Shown in pieces: positions 36,931 to 44,578 of a DNA stretch of 64,000 nucleotides; position 1 is the first letter of the stretch, and the number at the start of each line of letters is the position of its first letter. Origin of the DNA: Fuerstiella sp. (GTDB lineage: Bacteria > Planctomycetota > Planctomycetia > Planctomycetales > Planctomycetaceae); assembly GCA_022447225.1 (NCBI GenBank), contig JAKVAZ010000007.1, forward strand, positions 50,475-114,474, read 5' to 3'. A program made the translations under genes and the position numbers. The notes under the pieces are model-generated. The model did not search any database, was not told the origin of the DNA, and saw only the letters and a program-made list of their open reading frames with translations.

Positions 36931-38358
36931 ATGGGTATTCCTCAGGTAGCAATTGTCGGACGTCCCAACGTCGGCAAAAGTTCGCTGCTGAACTGGATGT
37001 CCGGAAAACTGATTTCCGTTGTCGACCCTGCGGCAGGTGTGACCCGAGATCGTGTAACCTGGGTTATGCACGAGCACGATCGGTATTTCGAACTTGTCGA
37101 TACAGGTGGAATCGGCATTGTGGACAGTGATGATCTGTCGGATGACATTGAGCGACAGATTCAGACGGGGCTCGATGACAGTGACCTTCTGCTGTTCGTG
37201 GTCGACGCCAGGGCCGGAATTATGCCACTGGACAGAGTGGTGGCAGAACGTCTGCGCCATATTCAAAAGCCAGTGCTGATGGTTGCGAACAAGTGTGATT
37301 CAACCCGTATGGATCCGGAAGCACAGAATTTTCTTCAGCTGGCGAATCTTCCTCAGGTTATTACAAGTGTAAAAGGAAATCGAAATCGTACGGAACTGAT
37401 CAGCAAAGTGGTCTCAATGCTTCCCGCGGCTCAGGAAAATGAATCAGGCGACGGTGCCGAACTGCTGGTGCAGCCGGAATTGAAGCTGGCGATCGTGGGC
37501 CGACGCAACGTTGGTAAAAGTACGTTCATCAATCAGCTGGCTGAAACCGAGAGGGTCATTGTCAGCGAAATTGCCGGTACCACCCGCGACAGCATCGACA
37601 TTCGTTTCGATGTTGATGGTCGGACCTTTGTCGCGATCGACACGCCTGGCGTTCGAAAGCGTAAGAGTATCGCCAACAGCATTGAATTTTACGGGCTGGT
37701 GCGGGCTCGCAGAAGCATCCGTCGCTCAGATATTGTATTGATGTTTTTCGACGCCACCCGGACTATCTCGAAAGTCGACAAACAGCTGGTTGAAGAGATA
37801 TCGAAACATCACAGACCCTGCATCTTTGTGGTCAATAAATGGGATCTCGGCCAGCGGGAAAGCATGACGATTGAAGCATGGAGCGAGTACCTCACAGGGA
37901 CTTTCGCGTCGATGCGGCATGTTCCGATTGCTGTTCTGACTGCCCGGGACGGACGCAACATACGACAGCTTGTGAATCTGACTCAGGTCATTTCCAAACA
38001 GGCGCACCGACGAATGAGTACGGGAAAACTCAATCGTGTTCTTCAGGCCGCGGTCGAACATAACCCACCACCTCTTCGCAGGAATCGAAGGCCAAAGATC
38101 TACTACGGGACACAGGTCGCGACTGGTCCGCCAACGATTGTGATCAAGTGCAATGATCCCTCCCTTCTGGAAGACTCGTGGAAGAGATACCTGCTGGGGT
38201 ATCTTAGAGAAGCCACGCCGTTTCAGGAGGTGCCGATTCGGCTGATTCTGCGTTCGCATGACGATGATGCTGCCGGCGTGCGAATTGAAAATTCGGAATT
38301 ACGAGACCCCGCAGCGTCGACTGTCGGGGACGTGTCTGTCACCAGCCGGAACGAATAG
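36931..38358 (+). CDS. der: ribosome-assembly GTPase Der (EngA)
   Basis: Der has two tandem GTPase domains and a KH-like domain and acts in 50S subunit maturation. Domain one has G-R-P-N-V-G-K-S-S, D-T-G-G and N-K-C-D. Domain two has G-R-R-N-V-G-K-S-T, D-T-P-G-V and N-K-W-D. The C-terminal 110 residues match the KH-like domain (R-P-K-I-Y-Y-G-T-Q). The length of 475 residues is normal; the last 35 residues are an acidic, variable extension. It lies divergent from the Sco1 fusion, with rlmN starting 8 bp after its stop. A translation-related operon of der and rlmN is therefore likely. Confidence 0.96.
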   Translation: MGIPQVAIVGRPNVGKSSLLNWMSGKLISVVDPAAGVTRDRVTWVMHEHDRYFELVDTGGIGIVDSDDLSDDIERQIQTGLDDSDLLLFVVDARAGIMPLDRVVAERLRHIQKPVLMVANKCDSTRMDPEAQNFLQLANLPQVITSVKGNRNRTELISKVVSMLPAAQENESGDGAELLVQPELKLAIVGRRNVGKSTFINQLAETERVIVSEIAGTTRDSIDIRFDVDGRTFVAIDTPGVRKRKSIANSIEFYGLVRARRSIRRSDIVLMFFDATRTISKVDKQLVEEISKHHRPCIFVVNKWDLGQRESMTIEAWSEYLTGTFASMRHVPIAVLTARDGRNIRQLVNLTQVISKQAHRRMSTGKLNRVLQAAVEHNPPPLRRNRRPKIYYGTQVATGPPTIVIKCNDPSLLEDSWKRYLLGYLREATPFQEVPIRLILRSHDDDAAGVRIENSELRDPAASTVGDVSVTSRNE

Positions 38359-38366
38359 ACGTACCA

Positions 38367-39467
38367 ATGTCACAGGAAACTTCACCTGAGCTCGTTCCGC
38401 TGTCAGCAGCGGTTGAGACTCCCGGACGTCGGCCGTTACTGTCTGTTTCAAAAAGTGAATTTCTGGTCTGGCTGGCGAATGTCGGTCAGCCACGGTATCG
38501 ACACAGACAGATCTTTCAGTGGATGGTTGATCGTCGTGTGACATCGTTTGATCAAATGACCGACCTTCCGGCCGGCTTTCGTGATCAGCTTTCCAGGGAA
38601 TTTCTTTTTTCATCGTTTGAACAGGTTGGTCACCAGGTTGCCTCCGACCGTACCGAAAAACTGCTGTTGAAGCTTTCAGATGGAGAGTTGATGGAATGTG
38701 TACTGATGCGGGACCCGGGACGACGAACGGTCTGTATCAGTACACAGGTCGGATGCGCGATGGGATGCGTGTTTTGTGCCAGTGGTCTGCTGGGAGTTAA
38801 GCGAGATCTGACAGCGACAGAGATTTTTGAACAGGTGTTGGTACTGCATCGCCTGATGGAAGATGACGAGAGGATTACAAACGTTGTTGTTATGGGCATC
38901 GGAGAACCCCTGGCGAATTATCGTAATTTGATGTCGGCCCTGGATTTCCTGACGGACGAATTTGGACTGGGAGCCCGACGAATCACGGTTTCGACGGTCG
39001 GACTTCCGAAACAGATCCGGGAGTTCGCGCGATGTGGACGGCAGTTCAATCTTGCGGTTTCGCTTCATGCGCCCAATGATGAGCTGCGTAGTGAGATTGT
39101 GCCTGTAAATCAGGGGACCGGACTGAAAGAGATCCTGTCGGCGGCGGACGAATTCTTTGCCGTTACAGGACGGCGCATTTCCTATGAATATGTTCTGTTG
39201 TCGGGAATCAACGATCAGCCGGAACACGCTCGGGAACTTTCGATGCTGTTGCGGGGTCGTAATGCACACGTCAATCTGATTCCTGTGAACGGTGTAAGTG
39301 AGCTGGCTGTGTCCGCACCCCGACCACCGATGACCCATCGATTTGTCTCGGTGCTGGAATCCGGCGCAATCCAGGTCACAGTACGAAAACGCAAGGGCAC
39401 TGATATCGATGCTGCCTGTGGTCAGCTGCGTCTGCGTCACAGCGATTCAAAAGGGCTTACTCGCTGA
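38367..39467 (+). CDS. rlmN: 23S rRNA/tRNA A2503/A37-C2 methyltransferase RlmN
   Basis: This radical-SAM enzyme methylates C2 of adenine in 23S rRNA and some tRNAs. The cluster-binding motif C-A-M-G-C-V-F-C has the CxxxCxxC spacing. The downstream motifs M-G-I-G-E-P-L, S-T-V-G-L and L-A-V-S-L-H-A follow in order. The second catalytic cysteine is present in D-I-D-A-A-C-G-Q-L near the C-terminus. At 366 residues it is of normal length. It forms an operon with der and overlaps the convergent ugd gene by 11 bp at the 3' end. Confidence 0.96.
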   Translation: MSQETSPELVPLSAAVETPGRRPLLSVSKSEFLVWLANVGQPRYRHRQIFQWMVDRRVTSFDQMTDLPAGFRDQLSREFLFSSFEQVGHQVASDRTEKLLLKLSDGELMECVLMRDPGRRTVCISTQVGCAMGCVFCASGLLGVKRDLTATEIFEQVLVLHRLMEDDERITNVVVMGIGEPLANYRNLMSALDFLTDEFGLGARRITVSTVGLPKQIREFARCGRQFNLAVSLHAPNDELRSEIVPVNQGTGLKEILSAADEFFAVTGRRISYEYVLLSGINDQPEHARELSMLLRGRNAHVNLIPVNGVSELAVSAPRPPMTHRFVSVLESGAIQVTVRKRKGTDIDAACGQLRLRHSDSKGLTR

Positions 39468-40776
39468 CCGGCAAAGCCGCTAGGCCAATTCCTGAGTAGT
39501 AGAATCCTCGCTGGGCCATTTTTCTGCGATCGTAAAGGTTGCGACCATCGAAGATCACAGGCGACCTCAGCTTCAGTCTGACGTAATCGAAATCCGGATT
39601 TCGAAATTCATTCCACTCCGTCATGATCGCCAGAGCGTCGGCACCGTCACAGGCGTCGTAGTGGTGATCACAGTACGTAATTGAGTCCCCCATGATCTGT
39701 CGGACATTTTCCATGGCGACCGGATCGCTCACTCGAACATTTGCTCCGGCGTTCAGCAGTTCACGAATCAGAACCAGAGAGGGGGCTTCACGAATATCAT
39801 CGGTTTGGGGCTTGAACGCCAGCCCCCAGACCGCAATGGTAAGGTCATTCAGGTTTTGATCGAAGTGTCGCAGGAGTTTGTGGAAGATCACCTTCTTTTG
39901 ACGGTCGTTGATTTCGTCAACCGTGTTGAGAATTTGGGCGTCCAGACCGTGTTTGGCCGCAACAGAGCGCAACGCCCGAACGTCCTTGGGAAAGCACGAG
40001 CCGCCATATCCGGCCCCTGGAAACAAAAATGAAAAACCGATCCTGGCGTCGTGCCCGATTCCTTTGCGGACTTCGTTAATATCCGCTCCCACACGCTCAC
40101 AAATATTGGCCATCTCATTGATAAAGCTGATTTTTGTGGCCAGCATGCAGTTGGCGGCGTACTTGATCATCTCGGCACTCTCGATGCCAACGCTGATGTA
40201 CGGCTTTTCAGTTCTCAGGAATGACTTGTAGATTTCGTGAAGTGTCTCGGACGCTTCCGGGGTGTCTACTCCCACGACCACCCGATCCGGCCTGGTAAAA
40301 TCGTTAATCGCAGCGCCCTCCTTCAGGAACTCCGGGTTGGATGCTGAGTAAAACTGCGTTTCTGTTTTTGCTTCGATCCATTCCCGAACACGTCGATTGG
40401 TGCCGACCGGAACAGTACTTTTACAGACGACAACAGTCCCGGATTTAAGATGAGGTGCCATTTGTTCTGCGGCACTCTGTACATATTTAAGGTCAGCCGC
40501 TCCGTCGGTGTCCTGTGGAGTTCCCACACAGATAAACACACATTTGGCGCTCGAGATGGCTTCGGCATAGTCCCCTGTGAATTTCAGCCTTCCTGATGCT
40601 GAATTGCGCCGGACAAGTTCCTCCAGACCAGGCTCGTAGATGGGGAGTTCGCCGCTGCGCAGTTTTCGGATTTTCGATTCATCGACGTCGAGGCAGATGA
40701 CGTCGTTTCCACTTTCAGCAAAACAGGTTCCCGTGACCAGCCCTACGTAGCCGGTGCCAATCATCGTTAAGTTCAT
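39457..40776 (-). CDS. ugd: UDP-glucose 6-dehydrogenase
   Basis: The enzyme oxidises UDP-glucose to UDP-glucuronate for polysaccharide synthesis. The N-terminal M-I-G-T-G-Y-V-G-L is the NAD-binding motif, the catalytic cysteine is in [10 protein letters not shown], and W-G-L-A-F-K-P marks the C-terminal nucleotide-binding domain. The 439-residue length is typical. Upstream on the same strand are a GT2 transferase (97 bp away) and a methyltransferase, which suggests an envelope-glycan operon with ugd as the last gene. Its end overlaps rlmN by 11 bp. Confidence 0.96.
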   Translation of the reverse strand: MNLTMIGTGYVGLVTGTCFAESGNDVICLDVDESKIRKLRSGELPIYEPGLEELVRRNSASGRLKFTGDYAEAISSAKCVFICVGTPQDTDGAADLKYVQSAAEQMAPHLKSGTVVVCKSTVPVGTNRRVREWIEAKTETQFYSASNPEFLKEGAAINDFTRPDRVVVGVDTPEASETLHEIYKSFLRTEKPYISVGIESAEMIKYAANCMLATKISFINEMANICERVGADINEVRKGIGHDARIGFSFLFPGAGYGGSCFPKDVRALRSVAAKHGLDAQILNTVDEINDRQKKVIFHKLLRHFDQNLNDLTIAVWGLAFKPQTDDIREAPSLVLIRELLNAGANVRVSDPVAMENVRQIMGDSITYCDHHYDACDGADALAIMTEWNEFRNPDFDYVRLKLRSPVIFDGRNLYDRRKMAQRGFYYSGIGLAALPVSE

Positions 40777-40873
40777 GACCGTATCTGTCTGTTGTCTTCA
40801 AGCGTCTGAATATCAGTCCGGTTCGAATTGTGGCAATCTGCAGAGATCCGGCAGTGTCGAATCTGCAGTGCTG

Positions 40874-41986
40874 TTAAAGACTGGTATTTGATGCAGTGAC
40901 CGTTCCGCTCAATCCTGCCGAAATTCCTGCATCTGATTCCAGTGTCTCGTTGATTTGACGAACCATGTTTACCAGTTTTTCTTCGCTCGCGTTTTCCGTG
41001 GTGGGCAACAGATCCGACCTTAGACTGGTGCGGCCGCTGGTAACCCGTGCTACAAGATGGATAGGACGATTCCGCACTTGGTTATAGATACGAATCACGT
41101 ATTCGCCAAGTACACTGATACCCATAGCATTCAGCGTTCCAAAAAACGAGGCCGTAATGATGACCGAAGCCCATCCTGGAATTGCAAGTCCGGTGATCAT
41201 TTTGTGCCAAACCACAAATACGGTTGAAGTCATGCACACTCCCGCCGAGAGTACGGCAATGATCGAGAACACAGTCAGTGGAAATGTGGAAAACGAGAAA
41301 ATGGCGGTTTTGGCTAGACGAAACAAACCACCCAGAGAGACCCGAGCCTGATCGTCGTAGCGAGCATTACGTTCAACGAGGATACCGGTCTGCCGAAATC
41401 CGACCCAGCTCCGCAGCCCGGGAAAATAACGATCTGATTCCGGCAAACTCAGCAACGTATCAACGACACGCCGATCGAGCAGTCCGAAATTTCCGGCGTT
41501 CTGCGGAATACGCGTATCCGCAAGCATATTCAAAATGCGGTAGAAACCGTGGAACAGAATTCGTTTCCAGACCGCTTCCTTACGATTGAATCGTTCTGCG
41601 TACACAACATCGAATCCGGCTTCCCACTGTTCCAGAAAACGCGGAAGGGCACTGGGATTATCCTGCAGGTCAGAATCCATCACGATGACCACACCGCCCG
41701 AAGCCTGATTGAGTCCGGCATGAACGGCGGCCTGGTGGCCGAAGTTACGTGACAGGTGTACGACAACAATACGACTGTCCCCTGCAGCAAGTGCGTCGAG
41801 AACCAGTTCACTGTCATCATCGGAACCATCATTGACGTAGATCAGTTCAAACGCCTGACCGATCGCTGTCATCTCAGAGCGAATGCGGTTCGTAAGTTGA
41901 TCCAGAATTTCGGCTTCGTTGAAGACCGGCAGGACAATTGAGACTTCAACATCAGCTGCGTTCCTGCGGTTTTGTTTTTGTGTCAT
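40874..41986 (-). CDS. GT2 glycosyltransferase with two C-terminal membrane spans
   Basis: This 370-residue protein resembles the DPM1/GtrB/ArnC group, which transfer a sugar from a nucleotide donor to a polyprenyl phosphate. The catalytic domain starts V-S-I-V-L-P-V-F-N-E-A and contains D-G-S-D-D and the D-S-D-L-Q-D metal-binding motif. Two hydrophobic segments (about 230-255 and 265-290) would anchor it. The ATG at 41986 overlaps the stop of the methyltransferase gene (ATGA), so I reject the 70-residue upstream extension. The divergent GT-C protein nearby could use the lipid-linked sugar it makes. Confidence 0.88.
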   Translation of the reverse strand: MTQKQNRRNAADVEVSIVLPVFNEAEILDQLTNRIRSEMTAIGQAFELIYVNDGSDDDSELVLDALAAGDSRIVVVHLSRNFGHQAAVHAGLNQASGGVVIVMDSDLQDNPSALPRFLEQWEAGFDVVYAERFNRKEAVWKRILFHGFYRILNMLADTRIPQNAGNFGLLDRRVVDTLLSLPESDRYFPGLRSWVGFRQTGILVERNARYDDQARVSLGGLFRLAKTAIFSFSTFPLTVFSIIAVLSAGVCMTSTVFVVWHKMITGLAIPGWASVIITASFFGTLNAMGISVLGEYVIRIYNQVRNRPIHLVARVTSGRTSLRSDLLPTTENASEEKLVNMVRQINETLESDAGISAGLSGTVTASNTSL

Positions 41987-42708
41987 TTTCGCAGGACTCC
42001 CACAAGGGAAAGTCCGGCGGGAATTCCCGGGATGTCCATACAACAGCGTTCTGCGGCTGCCGCCGTCAGCAGCATGCGGTTGGTGAAACCCGAGACCTTT
42101 GGGAAGTCCGGTTGAGTCCGCAGAGGGAATATCTTCTCCCAGCCGCGTACGGCCAGTGCTGCCGGCAAAGTAAAACTGTTCCAGTGGTTCAGCCACTGCA
42201 CCCGAAAACCGCTCTCCTTTGCCTGTTTACGAAACTCACGAATCGTATATCGGCGAAAGTGTCCAAGTTGTTCATCCCACGGACCATACAGCCACGGGCA
42301 GGCAGGAACAGTGATGAAGACGGATCCGTCTTCCGCCAGGGAATCATGTATGTGATTGAGAACTCTGACCGGGTTGCGGACATGTTCGAGGACGTCCAGC
42401 AGCACCACAGCTTTGAGACTGTCGGAGTCAACAGGCCACGGACTTTCCAGATCATGGATTCTGACGTCTTCAATCCCTCTTTGGCGAACGTGGTTGACTG
42501 ATTCGGGCATCAAATCGAATCCCGTGACGTCGTATCCCAGCCGGCTGAATTCCACGAGATTGCGACCGGATCCGATTCCCCCTTCGACAAGGCGTCCAGG
42601 AGCAGGTGCAAATCGACTGAGCAGCCGAACAACCAGTTTCCGCTTGGCCACGTGCCACCAGTAGTTGTCTTCGAGTTCGACGAGCTGTCTCAGATGACCT
42701 GGATCCAT
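41983..42708 (-). CDS. class I SAM-dependent methyltransferase
   Basis: This encodes 241 residues. The SAM-binding motif V-E-G-G-I-G-S-G-R-N is followed by G-F-D-L and L-L-D-V-L-E-H-V. The N-terminal W-W-H-V-A-K-R and the late L-G-H-F-R-R-Y motif place it with small methyltransferases found beside polyprenyl-glycosyltransferases. The ATG at 42708 is preferred over an upstream TTG. Its stop overlaps the start of the GT2 gene. The substrate is unknown; a lipid-linked sugar or polysaccharide is likely from context. Confidence 0.85.
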   Translation of the reverse strand: MDPGHLRQLVELEDNYWWHVAKRKLVVRLLSRFAPAPGRLVEGGIGSGRNLVEFSRLGYDVTGFDLMPESVNHVRQRGIEDVRIHDLESPWPVDSDSLKAVVLLDVLEHVRNPVRVLNHIHDSLAEDGSVFITVPACPWLYGPWDEQLGHFRRYTIREFRKQAKESGFRVQWLNHWNSFTLPAALAVRGWEKIFPLRTQPDFPKVSGFTNRMLLTAAAAERCCMDIPGIPAGLSLVGVLRK

Positions 42709-42961
42709 AGGGAAGTTTTCCCTGACGATGTAGGAGTTGAAGCTGTGCAATCGTGCCTTACCTGAGCGAAACCGGCTGAATTCCCGGTAAGAATGGCGAT
42801 GTGCGATCGTGATTTTTCACGGGCTGTGCCGGTCGTGTGTGTTGTGTTGATGTTTTCCGACAGGCCGAAAAGTCGTTACTTCCCGAATATTTGAATTGCT
42901 GACGGGGGATGCGTCGGAATCCGCGGTGAGTCTGCAGGTTGCTGCGGCCCGACTGCGATCT

Positions 42962-42980
42962 CTGCTGCAGGTTGCAGCAG
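42962..42980 (+). promoter_or_regulatory. hairpin occupying the ribosome-binding region of the GT-C gene
   Basis: CTGCTGCA (42962-42969) pairs perfectly with TGCAGCAG (42973-42980) around a 3-nt loop, ending one base before the ATG at 42982. The usual Shine-Dalgarno position is inside the stem and no purine-rich site is visible. This could hold translation low or mark a downstream start (ATG 42988). Confidence 0.45.
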
Positions 42981-42981
42981 A

Positions 42982-44553
42982 ATGCTTATGAATCATTGTT
43001 CGATCCAGTCTACCGAGATAGCTGCGCCAGTCCCTCTGGTCCAAAGTCGCTGTGTCTGGATTGCGCTCCTTCTGTGGCTGGGACTGGCCGTTCCGTTGTT
43101 TCTGGGGATGCCGCTGAATTCTGACACGGCGCTGTATGACGTGCAGACGCGTTCATTGATGAACGGTGGTGTGGCTTATCGAGACATCATTGAGCCAAAT
43201 CTTCCCGGGGTCCTGTGGATTCATATGGCTGTTCGATCGCTGGCGGGCTGGTCTTCAGAAGCGATCAGGAGTGCGGACCTCATCCTGTTTGCTGCAATTC
43301 TGTGCCTGTGGATGCGGATCTCTGTTCCCGGCAGACGATCGCGGCCCGTGTTTCTGCTTGCGGCCGCATTGTTTTATCTTACTCGCAATGAATGGTGTCA
43401 CGTTCAGCGCGATACCTGGACTTTGCTGCCTGTTGGTGTGGCTGTGATCCTGCGTCTTGGCAGACCAGTTGGACCACGACTGCTCGCGGCAGTTTTCGAA
43501 GGTTTCTGCTGGGGATGTGCTTTCTGGATCAAACCGCACGTAGTAATTCCAGGTGCAGCGGTGATGCTGATTGATATGCGAGGACGGTCATTTTATGAGA
43601 TGATTGTGCATTTCACTGCAGTTGTCGCCGGCGGCGTTATTGCCGCAGTTCCGGGAGTTGCATGGCTGATGACCACCGGGGCGTGGGAGCACTTTCAGCA
43701 AATGATGCTTGAGTGGAATCCTGAGTACCTGACTGCAGCGAGGGAGCGGATGTCATTTGATCGCTGGGTCATGATGGCTCGACGATTTGCTCCGTGGCTG
43801 TGGATTCATGTGGTTGCGTTGCCGATTGCTTTTGCCTCTGTTCGGAGTCACATAAGAAGCGGTCGTACCGATTCCACCCGACGACAGGCACTGCTTGGCG
43901 GTTGTTATGTCGGATGGCTGGTTCAGTCGGTCGTTCTGCAGCATGCACTGGACTATGTACACGTTCCTGCAGTTATTCTGGGGCTGGCTCTGATCTGCAG
44001 TCATTCTTGGCAAATGCCGATCGTTGCACGGCGAAGCATCGTCACTGGTTTTCTCCTTTGCAGTGTTCTGTGGACGCCCTTTTTTCACGGCCAGCGTCTG
44101 CAACAGTGGCCGATGGTACTGGACAAGGGAAGCACCGTATCCGTTCGGGCGATACTGGCTCACGGGAACCTGCCTGACTGGCACCATCTGGGGCGGGTCA
44201 TTGAGTTTCTCAGGCAGCAGGAAGTGTCGGATCGAGACGTGACGTGCTTAAATGTTCACAGTGTTCATGTCTACAGAGAAACACAAACACTTCCTTCCAC
44301 ACGCTACTGGAGCGTCTCAATTCTGCAGGACCTGTTCCCTCGGCGATCTGCTGAGATTGCTGAGGCCGTGGCTGCGAGTCCGCACCGGTACATCATCACA
44401 GAATCCCGTGAAACCAGACTGATTCATCAGATTTCCGGACAATCGATTACTGACGGACTGGAATCTGTATTTGAATCGGGGAGTTACCGCATTCTTGCCG
44501 TTGACAGGGATGAGGCACAGATTGCTGCCAAAGTGCAGGACAGGCACAATTAA
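42982..44553 (+). CDS. GT-C-fold (GT39-like) membrane glycosyltransferase
   Basis: This 523-residue polytopic membrane protein has about nine hydrophobic segments. The first extracytoplasmic loop contains N-S-D-T-A-L-Y and G-G-V-A-Y-R-D-I-I-E-P-N-L-P-G, the layout of the ArnT/PMT family, whose catalytic acidic residue lies in this loop. Such enzymes transfer sugars from polyprenyl carriers on the outer face of the membrane. It is divergent from the methyltransferase-GT2-ugd operon, which could supply its donor. The start is uncertain: ATG 42982 or ATG 42988, both just after a hairpin. Confidence 0.75.
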   Translation: MLMNHCSIQSTEIAAPVPLVQSRCVWIALLLWLGLAVPLFLGMPLNSDTALYDVQTRSLMNGGVAYRDIIEPNLPGVLWIHMAVRSLAGWSSEAIRSADLILFAAILCLWMRISVPGRRSRPVFLLAAALFYLTRNEWCHVQRDTWTLLPVGVAVILRLGRPVGPRLLAAVFEGFCWGCAFWIKPHVVIPGAAVMLIDMRGRSFYEMIVHFTAVVAGGVIAAVPGVAWLMTTGAWEHFQQMMLEWNPEYLTAARERMSFDRWVMMARRFAPWLWIHVVALPIAFASVRSHIRSGRTDSTRRQALLGGCYVGWLVQSVVLQHALDYVHVPAVILGLALICSHSWQMPIVARRSIVTGFLLCSVLWTPFFHGQRLQQWPMVLDKGSTVSVRAILAHGNLPDWHHLGRVIEFLRQQEVSDRDVTCLNVHSVHVYRETQTLPSTRYWSVSILQDLFPRRSAEIAEAVAASPHRYIITESRETRLIHQISGQSITDGLESVFESGSYRILAVDRDEAQIAAKVQDRHN

Positions 44554-44578
44554 TGTTGACCGGATTGTCTGCGATGAC

